Assembly (NCBI GenBank): GCA_005879015.1
Contig: VBMC01000017.1
Span: 1-20,529 of the forward strand
Direction of reading: 5' to 3'
Source of the DNA: Methanobacteriota archaeon
GTDB lineage: Archaea > Thermoplasmatota > Thermoplasmata > RBG-16-68-12
DNA: 20,529 nt
The first letter of the stretch is position 1. The number at the start of each line of letters is the position of its first letter. A model generated the notes under the pieces. That model worked only from the letters and a program-made list of their open reading frames with translations. It had not been told where the DNA came from and searched no databases. Shown here piece by piece: positions 7,466-14,016 of this stretch. A program made the position numbers and the translations under genes.

Positions 7466-7892
7466 GTTGCTCCGCGAGCTTCGCAAGATGGTCGACCGTC
7501 TTGCGGTAGTTCTCCATGGCGATCTCCACGTTCGATTCGACGAAGTTCCATGCTTTCGAGAGATTTCCGTATCGGATCCGGTAGCCCTTGCGGATCGTCC
7601 CGCGCTCGTTCACGTTCACCTCGTCCAAGAGGTCCATCTCCTTGAGTTTGTTGATGTGACGATAGATCGTCGCCTTCGTCGTCTTCAGCTTCGCCGCGAG
7701 CTGTTCCACCGTCCACCCCTTGTCCATCCGGCCCAGGAGGCATTCGACGAACAACCTGTAGGGCACCGAATCCCGCACGCTCGAGGCGTCCGTCTTCGGG
7801 TCGTACCCTTTCGGGATGTACCCGATCTGCGTGAGGAACAGGAGGGACACATCGTCGATGTCCTTCAGCGGCGTGAGGGGGGTGTTGCTCAC
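7458..7892 (-). CDS. winged-helix (ArsR/MarR-like) transcriptional regulator
   Basis: This 144-residue protein has a helix-turn-helix at about residues 60-92 (TVEQLAAKLKTTKATIYRHI then NKLKEMDLLDEV), followed by a beta wing with ERGTIRKGYRIRYG and a C-terminal helix that may mediate dimerisation. A 40-residue N-terminal segment beginning DIDDVSLLFL precedes it. It is expected to bind DNA and regulate transcription, possibly its own. The start is a GTG; no ATG or GTG occurs further upstream in frame before a stop at 7956-7958. The promoter is probably in the AT-rich stretch 7940-7995, which would give a short leader. It is coupled to the 91-residue gene by an overlapping ribosome site. Confidence 0.8.
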   Translation of the reverse strand: MSNTPLTPLKDIDDVSLLFLTQIGYIPKGYDPKTDASSVRDSVPYRLFVECLLGRMDKGWTVEQLAAKLKTTKATIYRHINKLKEMDLLDEVNVNERGTIRKGYRIRYGNLSKAWNFVESNVEIAMENYRKTVDHLAKLAEQRR

Positions 7893-7939
7893 AATGACGA
7901 TTTCGAACGGCAGAAGGAACCCTGCCCTCGGGTATCGAT

Positions 7940-7953
7940 AGGGAATAGTTAAG
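7940..7953 (-). promoter_or_regulatory. putative TATA region for regulator gene, next to TATCGATA palindrome
   Basis: CCTTAACTATTCCC on the minus strand resembles a BRE/TATA region and would start transcription about 28 bases before the GTG at 7892. The 8-bp palindrome TATCGATA (7933-7940) lies between the box and the predicted start site, where a repressor could act. A second AT-rich box (around 7961-7975) is an alternative. Confidence 0.35.
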
Positions 7954-7996
7954 GCTTACCATTGAATTATATCGTATATCATAATAATAATCATGC

Positions 7997-8827
7997 TCAG
8001 ACGTCGATAATTCCACTGTACGTATCGACGCGCAGACCGCGCGCCCGAAGCTCCCGGACGAGCACATTGATGCCGATGCTGTCCGAAGCCAGGTGACCCG
8101 TGACCACGAGGTTCTTCAGGCCCTCGCGGCCGTAGACCTCCCACAACCGTCGGAGGGCCCCCGCATCGATGTGGATGTAGAAAACCGTGTCGATTCCGTG
8201 GTCGAAGGCCGCGCGGGCGACCGGGACGCCTCCGTTCGTCCCCGCGCCGTGGTGGACCGCCCATTTTCCGACGGGATTCTCCGCCTTCCCCATGCGGACG
8301 ACGATGCGGGTTTTCGCCGCTCGGAATTCCGGGATCGTTTCGAGCGCCGCGATCGCGTCGCGCACATGGGCGTCGCGAGGGAGACGGGCTCGCAGGGTCT
8401 CGTCCATGACGCGTCTCCCGATTTCGTCACAGGGGTTGTGGATGCACATGAGCCCCATCCCGATCAATCGAGCAACCGACGGCAGGTGGTCATAGTTCTC
8501 CGCGTGGGCTCGGGGCTCCCGCTCTTCTTGCAGTTCCCGGACCGCGGAAGCGGCAGCGTCGCTCGGTACTCCATGGCGCGTCAGGATGTCCCCGTGTTTC
8601 GAGAGGACCTTCGGGAAGTCCAGGATCGCGCTTCCCCCGGTCGGGTGGTGCGCGATGACGAGATCGTAGCCCGTCTCCCTGGCCACGAGCAGGTCCGCCG
8701 CGTCCACATCGATGCCAAACAGCGCGCGCTTCACGTCCTTCACCGGGACATTGATCGTCGTGTCGGCGGGAGTCTCCGACTGTTTCGCAAGACGAAGCGC
8801 GACGTCCAAGATTTCCTGGGAATCCAT
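7997..8827 (-). CDS. NIF3-family protein
   Basis: This 276-residue protein resembles the NIF3/DUF34 family. After an N-terminal MDSQEILDVALRLA helix it shows VKRALFGIDVDAADLLVA and then YDLVIAHHPTGGSAI, containing the family's metal-binding His pair (H60, H61). Near the C-terminus KNLVVTGHLASDSIGIN carries a further His and acidic residue in the position of the second metal motif. Family members bind two metal ions and have been linked to GTP cyclohydrolase-like or metal-insertion roles, but the biochemical function is unsettled. The ATG at 8827 is chosen because a TATA box lies 28 bases upstream, giving a leaderless mRNA, and the family N-terminus begins there. The open frame continues upstream without resemblance to the family. 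It is divergent from the MoaD-like gene across 118 bases. Confidence 0.82.
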   Translation of the reverse strand: MDSQEILDVALRLAKQSETPADTTINVPVKDVKRALFGIDVDAADLLVARETGYDLVIAHHPTGGSAILDFPKVLSKHGDILTRHGVPSDAAASAVRELQEEREPRAHAENYDHLPSVARLIGMGLMCIHNPCDEIGRRVMDETLRARLPRDAHVRDAIAALETIPEFRAAKTRIVVRMGKAENPVGKWAVHHGAGTNGGVPVARAAFDHGIDTVFYIHIDAGALRRLWEVYGREGLKNLVVTGHLASDSIGINVLVRELRARGLRVDTYSGIIDV

Positions 8828-8852
8828 CAAGCGCCCGGAGGGACTGACCCGA

Positions 8853-8858
8853 GATAAG
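8853..8858 (-). promoter_or_regulatory. TATA box for NIF3-like gene
   Basis: CTTATC on the minus strand is centred about 28 bases before the ATG at 8827, in the divergent promoter region shared with the MoaD-like gene. Confidence 0.5.
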
Positions 8859-8936
8859 CCCTCGGACACGGCCCCTCGCCGATTCACACACGCCGACCAA
8901 AACCTTTTCGTCTCGCCGTGAATGCCCCGGCCGGGA

Positions 8937-8943
8937 GGAGGTG
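8937..8943 (+). promoter_or_regulatory. Shine-Dalgarno site of MoaD-like gene
   Basis: GGAGGTG sits just before the ATG at 8946 and favours that start over the in-frame ATG at 8922. The spacing of 2 bases is short. This is one of few genes here with a clear ribosome site and without a well-placed TATA box. Confidence 0.5.
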
Positions 8944-8945
8944 TC

Positions 8946-9251
8946 ATGTCCCGCGCATCGGCAGGAGAGATCGCCCGGATCGGTGTCCTCGTGCGGATCC
9001 CGCCCGCCCTCCGTTCGTACACGGCGGGAGAGGACGAAGTCGTCCTGGATGCATCGGACCTCGCCGGCATGCTGAAGGCGCTCGATTCCTCGTTCCCGGG
9101 AATCCGGGATCGGGTTGTCGACGAGTCTGGCCGACGACGTCCGTATGTGAACTTGTTCTTGAACGAAGACCTCGTGATGACGCCGCTTCCCACCGTGGCA
9201 TTGAAGCCGGGGGACGTCGTGCATATCTTGCCCAGCGTTGCGGGTGGTTGA
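8946..9251 (+). CDS. MoaD/ThiS-like ubiquitin-fold protein ending in Gly-Gly
   Basis: This 101-residue protein has the beta-grasp pattern of MoaD/ThiS sulfur carriers and archaeal SAMP modifiers: IGVLVRIPPALRSY, EDEVVLDASDLAGMLKAL, PYVNLFLNED, then a final LKPGDVVHILPSVAGG. The C-terminal Gly-Gly is exactly at the stop codon, as needed for adenylation by an E1-like enzyme followed by thiocarboxylate or isopeptide formation. No E1, MoaE or ThiG homologue is in the window, so sulfur transfer and protein modification cannot be separated. The next gene, an Asp-box propeller, starts with its ATG one base after this stop codon, so the two are almost certainly co-translated. The start at 8946 is chosen for its Shine-Dalgarno sequence. 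Confidence 0.88.
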   Translation: MSRASAGEIARIGVLVRIPPALRSYTAGEDEVVLDASDLAGMLKALDSSFPGIRDRVVDESGRRRPYVNLFLNEDLVMTPLPTVALKPGDVVHILPSVAGG

Positions 9252-9252
9252 C

Positions 9253-10356
9253 ATGGTAGGAACGATCAAGAAAGACAGCGTCGTCGTGGCAGTCGGGACG
9301 AAGAAAGGCGGATTCCTTTTCCATTCGGCGGACCGGAGGAAATGGTCCGTCGCGGGCCCGTTCTTGGCGGGTGCTGGCGTGTACCACATGGGCCTCGACC
9401 CGAGGGATGGGCGGACCGTGTACGCGGCCGCGCCGCACGGCGCGGAACCCTGGGGCCCCGCGGTGTACCGCGGGCGAATCGGGAGCGAACCGAAACCGAC
9501 CTCCTCCTCGCCGAAGTTCAAAGAGGGGTCGGACCTCGCAGTGAGTCGTGTGTGGCACATCGAGCCGGGTTCGTCGAATGAGCCCGACACGATCTATGCG
9601 GGAGTCGAACCCGCGGCGCTCTTCCGCAGCGAGGATCGCGGCGACACGTGGGAGGACATCGGGGCCCTGAACTACCACCCCACACGGAAGGAGTGGCAGC
9701 CGGGGGGCGGCGGTCTTTGCCTCCATTCCATCCTGGTCGATCCACGGAAACCGAAGCACCTCGTCATCGGGATCAGCGCGGTCGGCGCCTTCGAGTCCCG
9801 GGACGCGGGACGCTCGTGGACCATGGAGAACCGCGGCGTGCGGGCGGGTTTTCTCCCGAACCCGTATCCGGAGTGGGGGCAGTGTGTCCACAAACTCGCG
9901 TGGGACGCCTCCGGCGACGGTTCGCTCTTCCAGCAGAACCACACTGGCACGTACCACCGTGGGCCGGACGGGGGTGCGTGGACGGAGATCACCAAAGGCC
10001 TGCCGTCGGACTTCGGATTCCCGATTGCGGCCCATCCCGACCGGAAGGGCACGGCCTTCGTCACCCCGCTCATTGGCGCGATGAACCGCGTGTTCCACAA
10101 GGGACAGATGGCCGTCTGGAAGACGGGGAACGCGGGCAAGACGTGGCGCAAGGCAACGAAAGGTCTACCGGGTCCGAACGCATACCTGGGCGTGCTACGG
10201 GAGGGGATGTCGACGGACGCGGAAGATCCGCTCGGCCTCTACGTCGGAACGAATACGGGCCAGCTGTTCGCGAGCCGCGACGAAGGCGAGTCGTGGAGGA
10301 TGATCGCCGATTTCCTTCCCCCGATCATGTCGGTCACCAGCGGCATGGCGCGCTAA
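9253..10356 (+). CDS. BNR/Asp-box beta-propeller protein (sialidase/VPS10-like repeats)
   Basis: This 367-residue protein is built of beta-propeller repeats marked by Asp-boxes (S/T-x-D/N-x-G-x-T/S-W). The clear copies are SEDRGDTW, SRDAGRSW, TGNAGKTW and SRDEGESW, with a weaker SADRRKW near residue 25. The repeats are spread over the whole length, consistent with one six- or seven-bladed propeller. No signal peptide or membrane segment is visible, so it is probably cytoplasmic. The Arg triad and catalytic Tyr/Glu of true sialidases cannot be confirmed, so a glycosidase call would be unsafe; such proteins are often annotated as exo-alpha-sialidase on repeats alone. The ATG at 9253 follows the MoaD-like stop by one base. 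From memory, similar gene pairs occur in other prokaryotes. Confidence 0.85.
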   Translation: MVGTIKKDSVVVAVGTKKGGFLFHSADRRKWSVAGPFLAGAGVYHMGLDPRDGRTVYAAAPHGAEPWGPAVYRGRIGSEPKPTSSSPKFKEGSDLAVSRVWHIEPGSSNEPDTIYAGVEPAALFRSEDRGDTWEDIGALNYHPTRKEWQPGGGGLCLHSILVDPRKPKHLVIGISAVGAFESRDAGRSWTMENRGVRAGFLPNPYPEWGQCVHKLAWDASGDGSLFQQNHTGTYHRGPDGGAWTEITKGLPSDFGFPIAAHPDRKGTAFVTPLIGAMNRVFHKGQMAVWKTGNAGKTWRKATKGLPGPNAYLGVLREGMSTDAEDPLGLYVGTNTGQLFASRDEGESWRMIADFLPPIMSVTSGMAR

Positions 10357-10448
10357 GTCCCGATGAAAGACCCTCCTACCGGGGCATACACAAGTTGGAA
10401 AGGGAGAGACGGTGAGGGCATGCAGCACCGCCCCCGAGGTTGGTCGTT

Positions 10449-10760
10449 TCAAAAGACGAAAATGAGGATGAGGACCGCGGCGAGGAGTTGCGCGATCCGC
10501 CACACCGTCGTGGTCCACGATTCCCCGCTCGCCGTGTAGGCACCGAGGAACAGCGCCAAGGTCACGAAGAACCCTCCGATCCCGACCAGGACCAAGGCCG
10601 TCAACGTGATCGCGGCGACCGCCGGGGCGGTTCCCACGACGGCCACCATGGATCGGCTGATGAGGCCGGTCAGGAGGGCGACGAGACCGAAGACCAGGAG
10701 GCCCAGATGCTGCGAGGGCGACCTGCCCATCTCCCAGATTTTCTCGCCGAATCCTGGCAT
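10449..10760 (-). CDS. small integral membrane protein, unknown family
   Basis: The 103-residue product is strongly hydrophobic, with probably four membrane helices: around residues 18-35, 39-57, 58-77 and 86-103, the last running to the C-terminus. The N-terminal 17 residues are polar (MPGFGEKIWEMGRSPSQ) and probably cytoplasmic. I do not recognise the family. It starts 16 bases after the stop codon of another small membrane-protein gene on the same strand. The two are likely co-transcribed and may form a complex; that is inference from layout. Its 3' end faces the beta-propeller gene across 92 bases. Confidence 0.6.
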   Translation of the reverse strand: MPGFGEKIWEMGRSPSQHLGLLVFGLVALLTGLISRSMVAVVGTAPAVAAITLTALVLVGIGGFFVTLALFLGAYTASGESWTTTVWRIAQLLAAVLILIFVF

Positions 10761-10776
10761 CGTTGTCCCCCCGGGC

Positions 10777-11121
10777 TCACGGCACGCCGAAGATGGTCGT
10801 CGAGCCAGCCAAAATCAGGAGAACCGCGAGGAAGGACAGGATCACCAGGAACAATCGGACGAAGACATCCAGATCCTCGAAAAACACGGCGGCGCTAATC
10901 AGGCCGATGACGAACAAGAACATTCCAACATGGGCCACCGCAGGACCCCAGACGACGCCCAAGTTCTCACGCGCCCTCGTGGCCTCCGCAGATTCTGACG
11001 GGTCAAATTTGGCGCGACTCGCATCGACGAGGAGAGCTCCAATCATCAGGAAGACGAGCCCGACAACGATTGCCAGGCCCACGAGCCGGCGTCGATCCAT
11101 CATCATCGGCCCACGCATCAT
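10777..11121 (-). CDS. small membrane protein, three predicted helices
   Basis: The 114-residue product begins MMRGPMMMDRRR and has hydrophobic segments at about residues 13-32, 57-77 and 83-108, separated by a charged loop (SRAKFDPSESAEATRARENL). I do not recognise the family. The ATG at 11121 is chosen because an AT-rich TATA-like sequence (11176-11190) lies upstream and would fall inside the coding region if the frame's earliest start at 11241 were used. The ATG at 11118 is equally possible. It is the first gene of a two-gene unit with the 103-residue membrane protein. Confidence 0.6.
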   Translation of the reverse strand: MMRGPMMMDRRRLVGLAIVVGLVFLMIGALLVDASRAKFDPSESAEATRARENLGVVWGPAVAHVGMFLFVIGLISAAVFFEDLDVFVRLFLVILSFLAVLLILAGSTTIFGVP

Positions 11122-11175
11122 CGGGGGTGGTGGCTGCAATCCAATCCCTGCCTTTGAGGGCGAAGTTATGTTCGG

Positions 11176-11190
11176 ATTAATATATATTCC
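11176..11190 (-). promoter_or_regulatory. AT-rich TATA element for the membrane-protein pair
   Basis: GGAATATATATTAAT on the minus strand is the most AT-rich promoter-like element in this part of the window. Transcription would start about 35 bases before the ATG at 11121, giving a short leader. Confidence 0.4.
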
Positions 11191-11263
11191 GCTGAATGGG
11201 CGACTCATATAGATTTCGCAACGGCCATCCCCCGGGGGCACGGATTCGCGCCCCGGTGAATGT

Positions 11264-12673
11264 TTACAGTCCCAGTTTCCCCGGATTCAGAATGCCCGAC
11301 GGATCGAGAGCGTTCTTGATTCGGCGTGCGAGGTCCACTCCGGTCCCGAGCTCCTCGCCCATGAGGTGCGCGAGCTTCACCCCGATCCCGTGCACGTATT
11401 CCATGGAGCCACCCAGCGCATGGGCCTTGCGGATCAGGGAATCGAGCGCCCCCGCGACGGCGGCTTTTGCCGCGGCACGCTCACCGACGACGGGCTTCAC
11501 GACTTCCACGGAGACCAGCTCCGGCTGAGTCCACAACCCGAAGCCGATCGGATGGACGTTGTGATGGTGAAGGATCGGCAATGCGGCCCGCCGGAATGCC
11601 AAGATCCTCGAGCGAGGCAGGGCGACATGAACGTAGTCGAAGATGGTCTCTTTCAGCGCGACGTCGGCGCGAGTCACCCCGGGGGAAATCTCGTCGTGCA
11701 TGTAGATGATGTCGTGGCGGGTCCTCCAATAATCCCGCGCCTCGCGGTCCGGCAGGGCCCTCGCATGGGCCGCCTTCAGGCACCGGCGTGCGATCCTCCA
11801 CGAGGCGGCCACAATCTCCTCTGCCCCGGCGAATCCCAGGTAGAGCGTGGGCGGGCCCGCCTCGCCGCTCCAGGGGAGGGCCGGGGCCTCGAACGTCTCT
11901 TCGAAATCCATGAGGCTGGGTGTCAATCCGTCGTCATAGAGCCTGCCGAGTGCCGCGAATCCGGTTGCGAAGTCCTTCAAGCGGAACGCCTGAATCTCCT
12001 CCGCTTCCGGGACGGGGAACACACGAAGGGTGGCGCCGGTCACGATGCCGAGCGTCCCTTCCGAACCGATGAAGAGACGCTTCAGATCCAGGCCCGTCGT
12101 GGATCGGGCGGCGGGCCGGGTTCGAATCACGCTCCCATCCCCGAGGACGGCTTCGAGTCCCAGGACCTGGTCTCCCATCGTCCCGCGAAGATATCCGGCG
12201 TAGCCGATGCCGTTCGTCCCGATCGCTCCGCCAACGGTGGCCCGGGGCCGGGACCAGGGATCGTGTCCCAGGGTGAGCCCTCGCTTCCGGAGCCGTCGGT
12301 CCAGTACCTCCAACACGATCCCGGCCTCGACCGTCGCAGTACCCGAAACGGCATCGATTGAGCGAACGCGACGCATGTTCCGAAGGTCGAGGACGATCGA
12401 ATCGAATGTCGGACGAGCCCCGCCCATGAGACCCGTTCCGCCGCCCCAAGGAACCATTTTCAATCCCGCATCGACCATGAAACGGACGACCGTCACAACC
12501 TCGTCGACCGATTGGGGCAAGACCACCGCGGCGGGGGACGGACCGTGCTCTTCCAAGAGAGAGCCGCGGTGCGCGCGGAATGCGTCCGTCTGGTATCGTG
12601 GCGGAATCGAAGGTCCCGTCAAGACCCGGCTCGGACCGAGACGCTCCACGAGCTGCGATACGTCCGCGCTCAC
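11264..12673 (-). CDS. FAD-linked oxidase, glycolate/D-lactate dehydrogenase (GlcD/DLD) type
   Basis: This 469-residue flavoprotein has the two-domain layout of GlcD/DLD-family 2-hydroxyacid dehydrogenases. The N-terminal part has the conserved YQTDAF (27-32), PAAVVLPQSVDEV and the FAD pyrophosphate-binding VPWGGGTGLMGG (74-85), followed by GTNGIGYAGYLRG and IGSEGTLGIVT. The C-terminal FAD-oxidase domain ends in the family-typical ALDPSGILNPGKLG. The likely reaction is oxidation of D-lactate, glycolate or another 2-hydroxyacid; related alkyl-DHAP synthases share the fold, so the substrate is uncertain. The GTG at 12673 is chosen because a TATA-like sequence lies 26-27 bases upstream and the family N-terminus starts there, although the frame is open back to 13051. 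No iron-sulfur GlcF partner is adjacent. Confidence 0.9.
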   Translation of the reverse strand: MSADVSQLVERLGPSRVLTGPSIPPRYQTDAFRAHRGSLLEEHGPSPAAVVLPQSVDEVVTVVRFMVDAGLKMVPWGGGTGLMGGARPTFDSIVLDLRNMRRVRSIDAVSGTATVEAGIVLEVLDRRLRKRGLTLGHDPWSRPRATVGGAIGTNGIGYAGYLRGTMGDQVLGLEAVLGDGSVIRTRPAARSTTGLDLKRLFIGSEGTLGIVTGATLRVFPVPEAEEIQAFRLKDFATGFAALGRLYDDGLTPSLMDFEETFEAPALPWSGEAGPPTLYLGFAGAEEIVAASWRIARRCLKAAHARALPDREARDYWRTRHDIIYMHDEISPGVTRADVALKETIFDYVHVALPRSRILAFRRAALPILHHHNVHPIGFGLWTQPELVSVEVVKPVVGERAAAKAAVAGALDSLIRKAHALGGSMEYVHGIGVKLAHLMGEELGTGVDLARRIKNALDPSGILNPGKLGL

Positions 12674-12694
12674 GGGTACGCAAAGGTCGCGGTC

Positions 12695-12704
12695 GTATTC
12701 AAAG
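12695..12704 (-). promoter_or_regulatory. TATA box for FAD-linked oxidase
   Basis: CTTTGAATAC on the minus strand is centred 26-27 bases before the GTG at 12673. This supports a leaderless transcript starting at that codon. Confidence 0.45.
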
Positions 12705-13050
12705 CGAACGCCGCTTGGCCGGGTTGAGGTCGCGCAGGGTAGGATCGTGGTCGGAGGGAGTCGAGCCGCCCGGGAGCATGTGAAGCGCAGTTCGATCGGG
12801 TCTTCGTCGCATTCAACCTGGTAGCCCTTCGTTTCATGAAGGACGTCCTTCTGCACGCGAATCATTGGAGGGCCGTTCGAGCCGGTGCTCGCCGGCAATT
12901 CCTCAAACCGTCTCCTGTGGTCGCGGTTTTGCCAGGTGGTCGATAGAGCGGGTCGGTCTACGTTCAAGCCGCACGTGTCGGGGTGGAGGGAGTAGTCGGT
13001 TCCGCTTCCCTGTCGCCTATCCTCCATAAGCCCAAGATGCGCTATTTTCA

Positions 13051-13065
13051 AGCTGTTAAACAGCT
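13051..13065. repeat. 15-bp inverted repeat AGCTGTT-A-AACAGCT
   Basis: Two perfect 7-bp arms around one central base lie in an AT-rich patch upstream of the small basic-protein gene. This is the size of an operator for a dimeric regulator; too short a loop for an RNA hairpin. Its role is unknown. Confidence 0.4.
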
Positions 13066-13106
13066 ACCAGAACAAAAATCGTCAGACAGTTCTCGGGAGG
13101 GAAACG

Positions 13107-13114
13107 CTTTTTAC
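13107..13114 (+). promoter_or_regulatory. TATA box for small basic-protein gene
   Basis: CTTTTTAC is centred about 34 bases before the ATG at 13145, giving an expected leader of several bases. Confidence 0.45.
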
Positions 13115-13144
13115 ACCCTAGCGGTTGGAGGAACGAGGTCAAAC

Positions 13145-13333
13145 ATGCCGTACACGTACCAGGGATGGACGCTGTACTCGCGAGATGTGAAACTGAAGAA
13201 GGGACCGAAAGTAACGATCTACTTCTTCAGTAAGCGGAAACCGAAAAGCGGCAAACCGATGGACGAAATGCCCAAGAACCGCAAGGTCGGCGTAAACAAG
13301 CGCACCGGCCTTCCGTTCCTGCGAAAGGGCTGA
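13145..13333 (+). CDS. small basic protein with VNKRTGLPFL C-terminal motif
   Basis: The 62-residue product is rich in Lys and Arg. It has a central strand-like segment (KVTIYFFSKRKPKSG) and ends VGVNKRTGLPFLRKG. From memory, short archaeal and some bacterial proteins share the pattern of an aromatic YFF-x-K segment, a PKSG turn and a terminal N-x-RTGLP-hydrophobic motif; a function is not established to my knowledge. The size, charge and absence of membrane segments would fit a nucleic-acid-associated protein, but this is a guess. The ATG at 13145 is used because the promoter-like CTTTTTAC lies just upstream; an earlier in-frame start at 12983 would run through that promoter. A pyrimidine-rich stretch with T-runs (about 13384-13397) follows the gene and may terminate it. 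Confidence 0.75.
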   Translation: MPYTYQGWTLYSRDVKLKKGPKVTIYFFSKRKPKSGKPMDEMPKNRKVGVNKRTGLPFLRKG

Positions 13334-13383
13334 GTCCGCCCTCGCGACCCCATACGCCGAGGCATCTCGGGGGAGGCCCTCGG

Positions 13384-13397
13384 CCCTTTCCTTCTTT
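13384..13397 (+). terminator. possible T-rich terminator after small basic-protein gene
   Basis: CCTTTCCTTCTTTA is a pyrimidine-rich, T-containing stretch about 50 bases past the stop codon. Archaeal termination often uses T-runs without a hairpin. The signal is weak because the run is interrupted by C. Confidence 0.25.
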
Positions 13398-13460
13398 AGC
13401 GGACGTGCGTCCTTCGAACAAGACCGTGGCCGCAGATTTATCTTCGATCCATAACGTGAA

Positions 13461-13467
13461 CTTATTT
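13461..13467 (+). promoter_or_regulatory. TATA box for CoxG-like gene
   Basis: CTTATTT is centred about 30 bases before the ATG at 13494. A second TATA-like TTTATCTT (around 13437-13444) lies further upstream. Confidence 0.45.
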
Positions 13468-13493
13468 GCTCCGCTCCGTCATGCACGCGAGCG

Positions 13494-13922
13494 ATGCCCG
13501 CGGGGACCGTCGCGTTCGACGTGAACGCATCTGTGGAAGAGGTGTGGTCCTTCCTGAGCGACATGCAGCAGGTCGGCCGGTGCGTCCCAGGGGTCGAGAA
13601 CGTCGAGGTCCTCGACGCCATGCACGCCCGATGGACCCTGACAGTCAAAATCGGGCCGCTCTCGCAGACGATCAAAGTCTTGACGGAAACGTTGGAACAA
13701 ATTCCTTTGCGCCGAGGTCGCTTCCGTGCCGAAGCAGAAAACATCGACATGATAGGGACGACCGAACTCACGCCCGCGGGGAAAGGGACGAGAATCGTCT
13801 ACACGATGGCCGTGAACGCGAAAGGTCCCTTGGCGCGAATCATGGACAACTTCATGCGGACGAAGCTGAAATCGCAGACCGAGGAATTCGCGGCCAACGT
13901 GAAGCGCGCCCTCGAAGGCTGA
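13494..13922 (+). CDS. CoxG-like SRPBCC-fold protein
   Basis: This 142-residue protein matches the CoxG/SRPBCC (START-like) helix-grip family. It opens with a strand and the VNASVEEVWSFLSDMQQVGRC helix pair, continues with PGVENVEV, GPLSQTIKV and TELTPAGKGTRIVYTMAV strands, and ends in the long C-terminal helix (about 110-141) that covers the ligand cavity. In CO-oxidising bacteria CoxG recruits CO dehydrogenase to the membrane, and most other homologues probably bind a hydrophobic ligand. No CO dehydrogenase subunit genes are in the window, so the CoxG role should not be assumed. The ATG at 13494 fits the upstream TATA box. It appears to be a single-gene unit. Confidence 0.85.
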   Translation: MPAGTVAFDVNASVEEVWSFLSDMQQVGRCVPGVENVEVLDAMHARWTLTVKIGPLSQTIKVLTETLEQIPLRRGRFRAEAENIDMIGTTELTPAGKGTRIVYTMAVNAKGPLARIMDNFMRTKLKSQTEEFAANVKRALEG

Positions 13923-13986
13923 GAACCCGACGTCGCGGGGAGAATCGCCTCGGGTCTCGTTCAATCATGATAACGGGAGCCCAGCC

Positions 13987-13994
13987 CTTTTAAG
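13987..13994 (+). promoter_or_regulatory. TATA box for winged-helix gene
   Basis: CTTTTAAG is centred 26-27 bases before the GTG at 14017, one of the best-placed boxes in the window. Confidence 0.55.
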
Positions 13995-14016
13995 CCAACG
14001 AGCACGAATCCGGCAC

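Larger units (their letters stand above)
12674..13144 (-). other. 471-base region without a confident gene
   Basis: This is the longest stretch without an assigned gene. It contains the TATA box for the FAD oxidase (12695-12704), a 15-bp inverted repeat (13051-13065) and the promoter of the small basic-protein gene (13107-13114). The FAD-oxidase frame stays open through most of it. From an ATG at 12865 it reads MIRVQKDVLHETKGYQVECD, which looks protein-like but matches nothing I know. I see no tRNA, terminator hairpin or transposon remnant. Confidence 0.4.

Noticed and set aside
8828..9193. N-terminal extension of the NIF3-like protein up to 9193.
   Set aside because: It crosses the divergent promoter region and the MoaD-like gene. 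The TATA box 28 bases before the ATG at 8827 and the family alignment support the shorter form.
9253..10356. Annotation of the Asp-box protein as an active sialidase.
   Set aside because: Only repeat signatures are visible. The catalytic Arg triad and Tyr/Glu pair could not be identified, and there is no secretion signal.
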